Source of the DNA: an uncultured Spirochaetota bacterium
GTDB taxonomy: Bacteria; Spirochaetota; Spirochaetia; Treponematales; Treponemataceae
Length of the DNA: 46,597 nt
Reading direction: 5' to 3'
Assembly: GCA_944389415.1 (NCBI GenBank)
Contig: CALXMF010000016.1
Location: forward strand, 1-46,597
The position numbers were made by a program, and so were the translations under genes. Below, in pieces: positions 8,607 through 17,239 of this stretch (positions within the stretch are counted from its first letter, which is position 1; every line of letters begins with the position of its first letter). Under the pieces are notes generated by a model. It was not told the DNA's origin and did not search any database. It was given only the letters and a program-made list of their open reading frames with translations.

Positions 8607-10091
8607 ATGAATAAAAAAATACCGGCATCAGTCTACGGAAATCCAGTCCCAAACTGTTCGGCAAAAATGAGCAGGATGATGAAAAAGTATTATGAATATA
8701 TTTTTTCAGGGACTTCAACGATATCTCCTGCCCTAATAGCAGAAACAGATCCGTTCAGCGGCAGGTATTTTGCAGCAAAACGTATTACAGAATATGCAAT
8801 TAATACATCACCCGAACCAGTATGCGATACTATAATAAAAGACCCCCAGGGAATTATCATTGGAACTATCAGGATGGGGTTTGGCCATGCACGAATGTCT
8901 ATCGCGCTGATGTCAGCGGCTCATCATCTTGGATTTACCCCATATTGGTTTGACCTTGTCAGTTTTCCGAGAACAGCAGCGACAAAAACAATAAAGTCAC
9001 TCGAAAAATGGTATAATCTTGCTTCCCGTATTTCACAGACATCAAAATTCTTTAATAAATACTTCTGGGAAAGAGTTACTTCTGCTATGGCGCTTCCTCT
9101 TTCAGTAGCATATCAGAATAAATGTTTATCAGAACTCTTTGTGCCTCTTTATGAACATATTTCCAAAGATATGCCGATTATCTGTTCTCATCCATGGGTA
9201 GCACAGGGAGCAGTCTCAGCAGGTTTCTCAACTGTGATAAATCTGGTTCCGGATAATTTTCCGATCGCGTTTAACATTGCAGAAGGCAGTATTCATACAG
9301 TACAGTCACCCTCAGCATATACCGGTTACCGTTCATTCTTCGGGATGGATACTAAGATACCGGCAAAAAACTGTATGCCAAAAGAAGATATCTACGAAGT
9401 TGGTCATTATGTAGACCATGAAATTGTCTATAATATAGAAAAAGACTGCGAACAGAGGCTCAGGCGGGTTGCTGATAACAAACCCCGGCGACTGTTGCTT
9501 ACAATGGGAGGAGCAGGCGCGCAAATTCAGCGTTTTACCAATATCACGCTGTATTGTAAAGAAGCTGTCCATGAAAAAAAAGTTCAGCTATTTATTAACT
9601 TTGGGGACCATGAAAAACAATGTGCTATCTTTCAGGAACATTTGCGCAAAGCTGAACTTTCATGGATCATGCATACGGATTGGGATGAAACAGAACAATT
9701 CTGCGCTGCAGCTGAACGAAAAGATATAGAAGGCGGCATTCATATTTTTTTATATAAAGATTTTTTTCCTGCCGTGTACGCGACTAATCTGCTCATGCGC
9801 GTCAGCGATGTTCTCATAACAAAACCAAGCGAATTATCCTATTATCCAGTACCAAAACTATTCATACACCGCGTAGGCAGACATGAAGCATGGGGAGCAA
9901 TTCGCGGTTCAGAAATTGGGGACAGTACTATAGAAACAGATTATGACTGCGCTCTCCGCAGAACACTCAAATGTCTTATAAATGAGAATGATCTTATCAA
10001 ACTGTACTGCAGGCATATAGTAGCAAACAAAAGAGCCGGTATATATGATGGAGCCTATAACGCAGTAAAACTTGCAATCAGGAAGGACTAG
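8607..10091 (+). CDS. GT-B-fold, glycosyltransferase-like protein of unknown substrate
   Basis: This soluble-looking protein has 494 residues and no signal peptide. After an N-terminal extension of about 85 residues, IIIGTIRMGFGHARMSIAL resembles the glycine- and histidine-containing loop of the MurG and MGDG-synthase group. SHPWVAQGAVSAGF and LVPDNFP follow as in those enzymes. LLLTMGGAGAQ starts the C-terminal Rossmann half, and DVLITKPSELSYYPVPKLF resembles the nucleotide-sugar site. It could transfer a sugar to a lipid, but the acceptor and donor are unknown. No clear ribosome binding site precedes the ATG. The stop is one base before aroC, so the two are co-transcribed. Confidence 0.65.
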   Translation: MNKKIPASVYGNPVPNCSAKMSRMMKKYYEYIFSGTSTISPALIAETDPFSGRYFAAKRITEYAINTSPEPVCDTIIKDPQGIIIGTIRMGFGHARMSIALMSAAHHLGFTPYWFDLVSFPRTAATKTIKSLEKWYNLASRISQTSKFFNKYFWERVTSAMALPLSVAYQNKCLSELFVPLYEHISKDMPIICSHPWVAQGAVSAGFSTVINLVPDNFPIAFNIAEGSIHTVQSPSAYTGYRSFFGMDTKIPAKNCMPKEDIYEVGHYVDHEIVYNIEKDCEQRLRRVADNKPRRLLLTMGGAGAQIQRFTNITLYCKEAVHEKKVQLFINFGDHEKQCAIFQEHLRKAELSWIMHTDWDETEQFCAAAERKDIEGGIHIFLYKDFFPAVYATNLLMRVSDVLITKPSELSYYPVPKLFIHRVGRHEAWGAIRGSEIGDSTIETDYDCALRRTLKCLINENDLIKLYCRHIVANKRAGIYDGAYNAVKLAIRKD

Positions 10092-10092
10092 T

Positions 10093-11196
10093 ATGGCAGG
10101 TAATACATTCGGCACAGTATTCAAAGTAACTACATTTGGAGAAAGTCACGGTTTCGGTCTTGGTGCAGTAATAGACGGATGTCCGGCAGGTATCCCCTTA
10201 TCTATTGAACAAATTCAGCACGAACTGAATAGAAGACGCCCAGGCATACACAACAATACCCCCAATGCGGCTGTAACAGCACGATGTGAAAAAGATGAAT
10301 GCGAAATTCTCTCGGGTGTCTTTGAAGGAATTTCAACAGGTACGCCTATTGCACTTCTTATACAAAACACTTCTCAGCATTCCAAAGATTACAGCAACAT
10401 AAAAGACACATTCCGCCCCGGACATGCCGATTACACATATACAGCAAAATACGGACTGAGAGATTATCGCGGCGGAGGCCGTTCATCCGGACGAGAAACG
10501 GCAGCACGTGTCGCCGCGGGAGCAGTCGCAAAAGCTGTTCTTCAACAGGCGTTTCCAAAGTGCAGTGTTACCGCCTACACCATCCGCGCAGCCGGTATAG
10601 CAGCACAAAAACGGGATCTTTCAATAATTGAGCAGAACCCGCTGCGGTGTTGTGATGAACAGGCAGCAGAGCGTATGGCAGAACAGATTGCGCTTCTGCG
10701 TTCACAGGGAGACAGCGCAGGAGGCATTATAGAATGCCAGGTAACAGGTCTTCCTGCAGGATTAGGGGAACCTGTTTTTAATAAACTTGACGCCGAATTG
10801 GCGAAAGCAGTTATATCTATCGGAGCTGTAAAAGGAATTGAATTTGGAGAAGGATTTGCAGCGGCGGACTGCACCGGCAGCATAATGAACGATGCGCTGC
10901 GAACCACACAGAACGGAAGTGCTGTAAATTTTGAAACAAATCATGCCGGAGGCATACTCGGCGGTATTTCTAACGGCGACACTATTATTTTCCGCGCCGC
11001 AATAAAACCAGTTCCAAGTATATTCCGTCAGCAGCAGTCAGTAACTCTGCATGGAACACACTATACAGACAGTACGCTTCTCATTGAAGGCCGTCATGAT
11101 GTCTGTTTGTGTCCCCGAATCATACCTGTTATAGAAGCAATGACATTCATCACTCTTGCCGATCTGTATCTTCAAAACCGCAGTTCACGAATGTGA
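10093..11196 (+). CDS. aroC: Chorismate synthase
   Basis: AroC (367 residues) converts 5-enolpyruvylshikimate-3-phosphate to chorismate with reduced FMN. Signatures: TTFGESHGFGLGAVIDG at the N terminus, RRRPG, FRPGHADYTYTAKYG, RGGGRSSGRETAARVAAGAVA, NHAGGILGGISNGD and the late EGRHDVCLCPR. I start it at the ATG at 10093, one base after the stop of the preceding gene and with AGGAAGG upstream; a TTG at 10072 would lengthen it without family support. AroA is encoded separately at 32.2 kb. Confidence 0.97.
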   Translation: MAGNTFGTVFKVTTFGESHGFGLGAVIDGCPAGIPLSIEQIQHELNRRRPGIHNNTPNAAVTARCEKDECEILSGVFEGISTGTPIALLIQNTSQHSKDYSNIKDTFRPGHADYTYTAKYGLRDYRGGGRSSGRETAARVAAGAVAKAVLQQAFPKCSVTAYTIRAAGIAAQKRDLSIIEQNPLRCCDEQAAERMAEQIALLRSQGDSAGGIIECQVTGLPAGLGEPVFNKLDAELAKAVISIGAVKGIEFGEGFAAADCTGSIMNDALRTTQNGSAVNFETNHAGGILGGISNGDTIIFRAAIKPVPSIFRQQQSVTLHGTHYTDSTLLIEGRHDVCLCPRIIPVIEAMTFITLADLYLQNRSSRM

Positions 11197-11254
11197 TGAT
11201 ATCTGATACTCTTTTTATATCAGCAACACAGCAGAACTAACAAAAGCATTCCAG

Positions 11255-11284
11255 TTGATTTTACAGAGGTTATTCCCATATAAT
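11255..11284 (+). promoter_or_regulatory. Promoter placing +1 at the dac start codon
   Basis: TTGATT (11255-11260), 18-bp spacer, consensus TATAAT (11279-11284). The predicted start is at about 11291 and the ATG is at 11292, so the message would be leaderless or nearly so. No Shine-Dalgarno sequence sits at usable distance. Confidence 0.55.
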
Positions 11285-11291
11285 ATTTCTC

Positions 11292-12674
11292 ATGTTTCAA
11301 AAGAAAAAGAGAAATAATAGCAAGATTTACCTTCCAATCATAATTATTGCTCTAATCAGTTTATGTATCCTGACAGCAGCATTTCTTATTTACAGCAGCA
11401 GTTTTAATTCACCGCAGCCGCAAGCACTTTCACAGAAACAGACAACTGAACTTTCCGCACTACTGCACAACCAATATCCCACACACATCATTTCACCGCT
11501 TCCCTACAATACGATTCCTGCTGATCTTGAAATGCACTGCGGGGCCGCTATTATGATTGATTGCTCAAACGGCAATGTGCTATACGAAAAAAATGCTGAC
11601 GAGATTATCCCCCCTGCATCTATGACTAAGTTAGTAGTTATGTATGTTGTTTTTCAGGAAATAGCTACAGGCCGTATCTCCATGAGCGATATTGTCCCCC
11701 TTCCGCCTGAATCATGGGCAGTGAATGCCCCGCCGTATTCATCACTCATGTTTCTTGGACAGGGACAAACTGTAACACTCGAAGAACTTTTACTCGGATT
11801 AGCAGTAGCTTCAGGCAATGACGCTGCCATCGCAGTCGCACATTATGTTTCCGGCTCAGTAGACGCATTTTGTGCACGAATGAATGAAGAAATGGAAAAA
11901 CTGGGGCTTGTACATACCCATTTTGTTGAACCATCAGGATACAGTGAACTCAATCTTACAACCCCAAGAGAATTCGCTGCATTTGCACGGGTATATATAG
12001 AACGATATCCCGAAGCACTCACCAAATTTCACTCGGTACGTTCCATTTCATATCCACAGGCAAAAAACCTTGCTTCCTGGACAGATCCTGCAAAAAATCA
12101 ACCTATTATACAATATAATACAAATAAGGCGCTTGATATTATTCCCGGGTGTGATGGACTTAAAACAGGTTTTATCTATGAATCGGGATATAATCTCGCT
12201 TACACAGTAAAACGGGGCGGAACACGTTTTATTGCGGTTATCATGCAGGGGGAAGGACAAGGTTCTGCTGAAGGGAATAAGTACCGGATACTTAACAGCC
12301 AGACATTAACCGATTGGGGGTACAGTACTTTTGCGACACGTCCGGCAGATACTATAGAACCGATTGCGGTTCCCGTATTCGGCGGCAGCGAACAATCACT
12401 GTTTCTTATTCCCGCATATAATCAATCTTTAACAGTGCCAGCATTGCTGAGCGGTAAAAGTCCGCAGGACGCGGCCGCACAAGTGACCGTTGAAACACGA
12501 ATCAGAGACAGCCTTAACGCCCCTGTCGCTGCCGGCAGCGTATGCGGAACCAGGGTATATTCACTCAATGGTATTGTTCTCCAAGAAATTCCTCTTGTAG
12601 CAGACCGTACTGTAGAACAGGGATCTTTATTTAAACGACTGCTTGATACAGCCGCACAAGCACAACACCGGTAG
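11292..12674 (+). CDS. D-alanyl-D-alanine carboxypeptidase (DacA/DacF, class C type-5 PBP)
   Basis: This low-molecular-weight penicillin-binding protein (460 residues) trims the terminal D-Ala of peptidoglycan stems. The three active-site motifs are intact: SMTK (Ser110-Lys113), SGN (174-176) and KTG (291-293). A single N-terminal membrane segment (about 13-33) anchors it, and the region after about 350 matches a PBP5-type beta-rich C-terminal domain. The ATG has no ribosome binding site and lies directly at the predicted transcript start. A strong terminator follows. Confidence 0.9.
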   Translation: MFQKKKRNNSKIYLPIIIIALISLCILTAAFLIYSSSFNSPQPQALSQKQTTELSALLHNQYPTHIISPLPYNTIPADLEMHCGAAIMIDCSNGNVLYEKNADEIIPPASMTKLVVMYVVFQEIATGRISMSDIVPLPPESWAVNAPPYSSLMFLGQGQTVTLEELLLGLAVASGNDAAIAVAHYVSGSVDAFCARMNEEMEKLGLVHTHFVEPSGYSELNLTTPREFAAFARVYIERYPEALTKFHSVRSISYPQAKNLASWTDPAKNQPIIQYNTNKALDIIPGCDGLKTGFIYESGYNLAYTVKRGGTRFIAVIMQGEGQGSAEGNKYRILNSQTLTDWGYSTFATRPADTIEPIAVPVFGGSEQSLFLIPAYNQSLTVPALLSGKSPQDAAAQVTVETRIRDSLNAPVAAGSVCGTRVYSLNGIVLQEIPLVADRTVEQGSLFKRLLDTAAQAQHR

Positions 12675-12718
12675 AGGAATTATTTACACTACATATATTC
12701 TGATTTGCGGATAGAAAA

Positions 12719-12754
12719 GGGGCTGCCCCACAAAGAATGGACAGCCCCTTTTTT
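12719..12754 (+). terminator. Bidirectional terminator between convergent genes
   Basis: Stem GGGGCTG (12719-12725) with CAGCCCC (12742-12748), then six T on the plus strand and AAAA before the stem for the minus strand. It closes dac (plus) and the frameshifted barrel gene (minus, ending at 12771). Confidence 0.85.
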
Positions 12755-12770
12755 GTGTCACACAGTTATG

Positions 12771-13861
12771 TTAGAAAGTATATCTCCAGGAAATGGGGAG
12801 TGCAAACGCGAATGTCACTTGAGGGTCATCGTTAATCCCACGCCGGCTACTATAGAAATTCAATTCCACACCGCCAATCAAACGGTGTTTTCCCATATTG
12901 AAAATAATCTGGGGATATAAATCAACAGACCATGCACCCCGTGACTTTTCAGATTTAAGTAAGGCCCCTCCATAAGATCCCGTAAATTTTAAAGTCAGGG
13001 TATCCAAAATATCCCACGCAACAAGAAGGCCAGTATATAACAAAGTATCAACCTCCTCTGCAAAGGCAACCTCCATATCACCGCCCACAGAAATGGGGCC
13101 GTTATACAATCCCGTAAGAGTTATTATAGAATCTTTTCCTTTTCCAAACCGATTCCCTACCACATCTTGAAAACCAGCCGTAAACCGGGGAGTCAGAAAT
13201 ATATTTTCACCGTTAAACGTATATCCGCCACCAATATAAAATTTATCATACAGAGAGCCATAACTGGCAAAAATTCCAAGAGATCCATTTGACATCTTAT
13301 ATGCGGCACCTATATTTAAATCCGAACCGCCTATATCAAAAGTACCGTTAATGCCGAAATTGAACCGCATACTGAAATCACCTTCATCACTAACCATCGT
13401 TGGAACACTGAAACCGCCCTGTACCATATCAAAGAGTATATTCATACCGAAATACTGAGTACCATACATTCCGTTTTGGGTATAGTCATCATAGACAACC
13501 AAGAAGGAACCAGGAAGAGCCTGACAATATTTTGGCCCAATCAAAATCTGCATCCACTGTATGGGTTTAACCCATACGTGAGCCTTATCCATAGTGGAAT
13601 TTTCCAAGGTATATTTTTTTAGATTATCAAAATCTTCAAATCTCACGGTATATTCTATTTCGGCCCCACATTTTGATATGCCAGGTTGGCAAATATGGTA
13701 TCATAGAAACCGCCAAAACCTGTTCCGAGTTTAGCGTCTGAAGCCTTGCGTAATCTTACAATAAAACCGTTTGAGCCCAATTCGTTATAAATTTCATTTT
13801 GAGCAGCAGCAAAAGATGCCAGCAAAGAAAATATGATACAAACAATGACTATCTTCTTCAT
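12771..13861 (-). pseudogene. Outer-membrane beta-barrel gene broken by a -1 frameshift
   Basis: Two abutting frames form one gene. The first (13861-13655) has a signal peptide, MKKIVIVCIIFSLLASFAAA, and 68 residues ending NLAYQNVGPK. The second, read from about 13667, continues GAEIEYTVRFEDFDN and runs to 12771. One extra G in the GGGG run (13664-13667 as CCCC on the plus strand) restores a single protein of about 363 residues. Its second part has alternating amphipathic strands, many GGxxF segments and a C-terminal WRYTF, typical of an outer-membrane barrel. I do not recognise the family beyond that. A good promoter and a terminator remain. It may be a true pseudogene, a phase-variable gene or a sequencing error. 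Confidence 0.7.
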
Positions 13862-13885
13862 AAAACAACTCTTTCTGTATCTTAA

Positions 13886-13914
13886 AACATATAATCCCCA
13901 TATAATATTGTCAA
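13886..13914 (-). promoter_or_regulatory. Promoter of the frameshifted barrel gene
   Basis: Perfect -35 TTGACA on the minus strand (13914-13909), 17-bp spacer, -10 TATGTT (13891-13886). The predicted start near 13879 gives an 18-base leader before the ATG at 13861. Retention of a consensus -35 argues that the gene was recently or is still expressed. Confidence 0.5.
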
Positions 13915-13970
13915 CATATAACCTGTTAAACGGAGGGGAGATTCGATCTCACTATACAAAATAGGGCTGC

Positions 13971-13996
13971 AAAAAAAGAACGGGGCATCCCTGTTC
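13971..13996 (-). terminator. Possible second, weak terminator
   Basis: On the minus strand GAACAGG and CCCGTTC form a stem with one mismatch around GATGC, followed by seven T. It lies about 70 bases beyond the stronger hairpin at 14042-14086 and could be a backup. The rest of 13862-14041 shows no gene. Confidence 0.3.
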
Positions 13997-14041
13997 ATTA
14001 AATGTCCACGTTAAAAATCTGGTATAAGTTACAGAGTAAAG

Positions 14042-14086
14042 AAAAAGGCTGCCCTTTATGAAGTTTTCAACACTTCTAGGACAGCC
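14042..14086 (-). terminator. Terminator of the FlgD-Ig/OmpA gene
   Basis: Nine-base stem formed by 14047-14055 (GGCTGCCCT) and 14078-14086 (AGGACAGCC) with one G-U pair. An inner stem GAAGT/ACTTC lies in the loop. Five T follow on the minus strand. It lies just after the stop at 14108. Confidence 0.8.
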
Positions 14087-14107
14087 CTTTCTATTAGCAC
14101 ATTCTAC

Positions 14108-17100
14108 TTATTTTTCCAGAATAAACTCTACACGGCGGTTTTTCCACCAGTTGTCTTTATCAGATCTGGGAACAACCGGCATACGGCCGCCCATACCGAC
14201 TGTCGACAATCGTGAAGCATCCACACCAAATTCTACAAGAATACCTTTTACAGTCTCTGCACGGGCTTCTGACAGCGGCACCAATGGAATATTACCATTT
14301 GCTGTTGATGTTTCTTCAGCCTCGGTACCGCTTATGTTATTAGCGTGACCTTCAATACTGACCGAATACCCTTTGAACTTATTCAGAATTTCGGCAATAC
14401 GCTTGAGCACCCGCATATTGTTATCAATCTGTTCCTGAGTCAGTCCGTTTTTCGGAGCTTCATTTATTCCTTTGAAATCAGCATTATCCGCACGGAAAAT
14501 AATCGCCGGAACCTGCATTTTCAATACATCGCCAACACGGATAACCAGTACATCTACCGATATCAGACCATCAACAGATGTCGTCATACCAAGCTGATCC
14601 GTAACAGAGAATGTAAACGGGTAATCCATAGCGGATTGGACTAATTCACCGTTATTTCCGCGTCCATCCCATACCATTCGTTCTGTCACTGTAGAAGAAC
14701 CGGATGTTTTCCAGAACGTATTGCCATTCTGCGGATCACGAATCTCAAAGTACCAGTCTTTTAAGCCAACTGCGGCTACCGCTTTCAGACTGATAAACAG
14801 ATCATCATCAACACCATCGTTATCAGGACTGAAATATCTTGGTGATGTTTTCACCGTCAAAACAGGCGGAGTAACACTTGAGACAAATTTGCTGCCGGTA
14901 ATCGATATCTTATTACCTTTCGCATATGTTATATTCAGCTCAGGAGTCAGAGTTCCTTCCGCAGCCCGTCCTGATATATTTAAGCCGTCCCAGATAATTG
15001 TTTCAGGCACATCAGGACTGTCAGCCTGTGTCCACTGACGTACCAGATCTCCATGCTCATTTTTAATTCTGAAACTCCAAGATTCAATACCCTCGTTAAG
15101 TGTTGCAGATAAATGGAATTCCTGTGTATCCCGTACACCGTCTCCATTTGGTGATATAGCCGTATCCGAGACAGTAAAGTACCCTTTCGCGTCACGGCAG
15201 TCAATCTGAATATTATCCAGATTAACTGTACATTTGTTTCCGGCTGCATCTGTACAAGTCAGCGTGATGCGGTATGTACCATCCGGCACCGTATTACCAG
15301 ATTCATCACTGCCGTCCCAATCAAACGACTCTGCCTGTCCATGCCAGGTATAGGTGCGGATAACACCGGCAGCTCCCTCGATAGTCATCGTCCACAGGTC
15401 TTCAAAACTGGTATTCATCCGCAGCGGCAGAACATCCTTCAGACCATCGCCTTCAGGAGAGAATATCGCATACGGTACCGTAAGTTCCGCGGTTGGATAT
15501 ACAGTATCAAGTGTAACAGGTCGTGAAACTGAAGTTGTTTCACTGCCGTTATTCGCCACCGTCATCAATGCGGCTGTATATGTGCCATCTGCACACCTGG
15601 ATGAATCATCCGCAAGTCCGTTCCACACAAACTGTTCAGGCAGTTTTCCGCGTCCCTCAACTGTTTTCACAACAGTACCGGCCGCATCTGTAATAACAAA
15701 CCGGTAAGACGCAATACCGCTTTCTGATTTTACGGTCGGTCTGAATGTTACAGAATCCTGAGACCTGTCTCCATTTGGAGAGAAAGCAGTAGAAAGCGCT
15801 GTGAGAATCACCTCAGTTGTTCCCGTATCAAGACCGAATGTATCTGAAGTGACAGATACTGTATTACCCGCAAGATCTCTCGCTGCAAGCCGGTACATAT
15901 ATTGCCCGTTCTGACTCAGCGCACCTGCATCATCAGCTCCGTCCCATTCAAGTTCAAGCGGAGGCTGCGCACCAAAGGAGAATGTCCGGATCACGTTATT
16001 ATTCTTATCAAGAATCTCGCCAATCCATTCATTTTCATTTGATGTTTCCTGATATATAGTAATTATATCCTTATTTCCGTCACCGTCTGGAGAGAACACT
16101 GTATCAGATAAACGTATATGAGCTGACGGCGATGTATTATCCAATACAAATACAGGCGATTTTATTTCCGCCGGAACATATCCGTTCAAATACGCAGCAG
16201 AAACAACAGCCTGATACCTGCCTTCAGGCATAATACTGCCGCTGTTATCTTTTCCATCAAATGACAAATGTTCCGGAACCTGCTCTGTACCGCTGAACGA
16301 ACGGAAGACTACTCCGTTTTCATTCACGATATCAACATTCCAGCGTACAAGTTTATTAATGCCTTCAGGCTGCGGAATAGAAACATCAAATTCAATCGTA
16401 TCCTGGACACCGTCACCATTCGGAGAGAAATACCGGCTGCCCACAAGAATAATATTTGTCGCGGGACGCTCTGCTGAATAAATAATATTGCTGATACGCG
16501 CTTCAGGAGAAGTGTTTCCAGCGCGATCGACAGCGGAAACCGTATAAGAATACACACCATCCGCAATCTGCAATCCTTCATCATTGCGGCCATCCCAGCT
16601 GAATGATTCAGGCGCACTGTCCCTCCAGTACAACGTGCGCACTACATTACCCAGCGCATCAGTAAATACACCTTTCCATTCGTCTTCAGCAGAACCAGTC
16701 TGCTCAACAGCAAAAACATTTTTCGCGCCTGCGCCAAATATACGTTCTCCAACAGGCGGCTGTGTCAGCTCAATAACAGGCGGAGTATTATCAACAATAA
16801 CCTCCAGTTTGCCAGTTTCTGCTTTATTGCCATTATCATCACTGGCAGTCATATAGTAATAATATGTGCCGTCAGCAGCTGTCTCACCAGAATCAAGCAC
16901 TCCGTTCCATGTTATCTGATCCGGAATCTGTACCCCCTGCTTTACACGGAACAATAGCTGAAAAAAACCTTTAAACGTCATTTTGGCAGGTCTTGTCTCT
17001 TTATTTCCGATTGTACGGACTACAGTACCAGAAGCATCTGTTATAACAAACTGCCACTCCGTAATATATCGCTTATCTTTTATCTTAATGGGTACAGTCA

Positions 17101-17233
17101 ATTCATCCTGAACACCATCATTATTTGGAGAGATATATACGGTTTCCTTTGCTGAAACAGCCTGTGCAGCAGCTCCAAGCACCGCACAGCAGATAACAGC
17201 CCGCAGTCTCTTTTTTACACTATTTTTTTTCAT
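14108..17233 (-). CDS. FlgD-Ig repeat protein with C-terminal OmpA-like domain
   Basis: This 1041-residue protein has a signal peptide (cleavage near AVSA/KE). At least seven copies of an S-P-N/D/E-x-D-x-x-x-D strand (such as FSPNGDGVQD) each open a FlgD-Ig-like domain of about 100 residues, usually also containing W(D/N)G and DGTYxYxxxAxDxxGN. The last 130 residues are OmpA-like (VSIEGHANN, PLSEARAETVKGIL, NRRVEFILEK). In the family this domain binds peptidoglycan, but the aspartate of GHTD is asparagine here (GHAN) and about ten residues are inserted. It follows the UPF0164 gene by six bases. A long periplasmic strut between the barrel and the cell wall is a reasonable guess. Confidence 0.85.
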   Translation of the reverse strand: MKKNSVKKRLRAVICCAVLGAAAQAVSAKETVYISPNNDGVQDELTVPIKIKDKRYITEWQFVITDASGTVVRTIGNKETRPAKMTFKGFFQLLFRVKQGVQIPDQITWNGVLDSGETAADGTYYYYMTASDDNGNKAETGKLEVIVDNTPPVIELTQPPVGERIFGAGAKNVFAVEQTGSAEDEWKGVFTDALGNVVRTLYWRDSAPESFSWDGRNDEGLQIADGVYSYTVSAVDRAGNTSPEARISNIIYSAERPATNIILVGSRYFSPNGDGVQDTIEFDVSIPQPEGINKLVRWNVDIVNENGVVFRSFSGTEQVPEHLSFDGKDNSGSIMPEGRYQAVVSAAYLNGYVPAEIKSPVFVLDNTSPSAHIRLSDTVFSPDGDGNKDIITIYQETSNENEWIGEILDKNNNVIRTFSFGAQPPLELEWDGADDAGALSQNGQYMYRLAARDLAGNTVSVTSDTFGLDTGTTEVILTALSTAFSPNGDRSQDSVTFRPTVKSESGIASYRFVITDAAGTVVKTVEGRGKLPEQFVWNGLADDSSRCADGTYTAALMTVANNGSETTSVSRPVTLDTVYPTAELTVPYAIFSPEGDGLKDVLPLRMNTSFEDLWTMTIEGAAGVIRTYTWHGQAESFDWDGSDESGNTVPDGTYRITLTCTDAAGNKCTVNLDNIQIDCRDAKGYFTVSDTAISPNGDGVRDTQEFHLSATLNEGIESWSFRIKNEHGDLVRQWTQADSPDVPETIIWDGLNISGRAAEGTLTPELNITYAKGNKISITGSKFVSSVTPPVLTVKTSPRYFSPDNDGVDDDLFISLKAVAAVGLKDWYFEIRDPQNGNTFWKTSGSSTVTERMVWDGRGNNGELVQSAMDYPFTFSVTDQLGMTTSVDGLISVDVLVIRVGDVLKMQVPAIIFRADNADFKGINEAPKNGLTQEQIDNNMRVLKRIAEILNKFKGYSVSIEGHANNISGTEAEETSTANGNIPLVPLSEARAETVKGILVEFGVDASRLSTVGMGGRMPVVPRSDKDNWWKNRRVEFILEK

Positions 17234-17239
17234 ACCCTA

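Noticed and set aside
13655-13861. A separate 68-residue secreted protein
   Set aside because: The frame ends just as the barrel frame becomes open, and a single base restores one continuous protein with a signal peptide and barrel, so two independent genes are unlikely.
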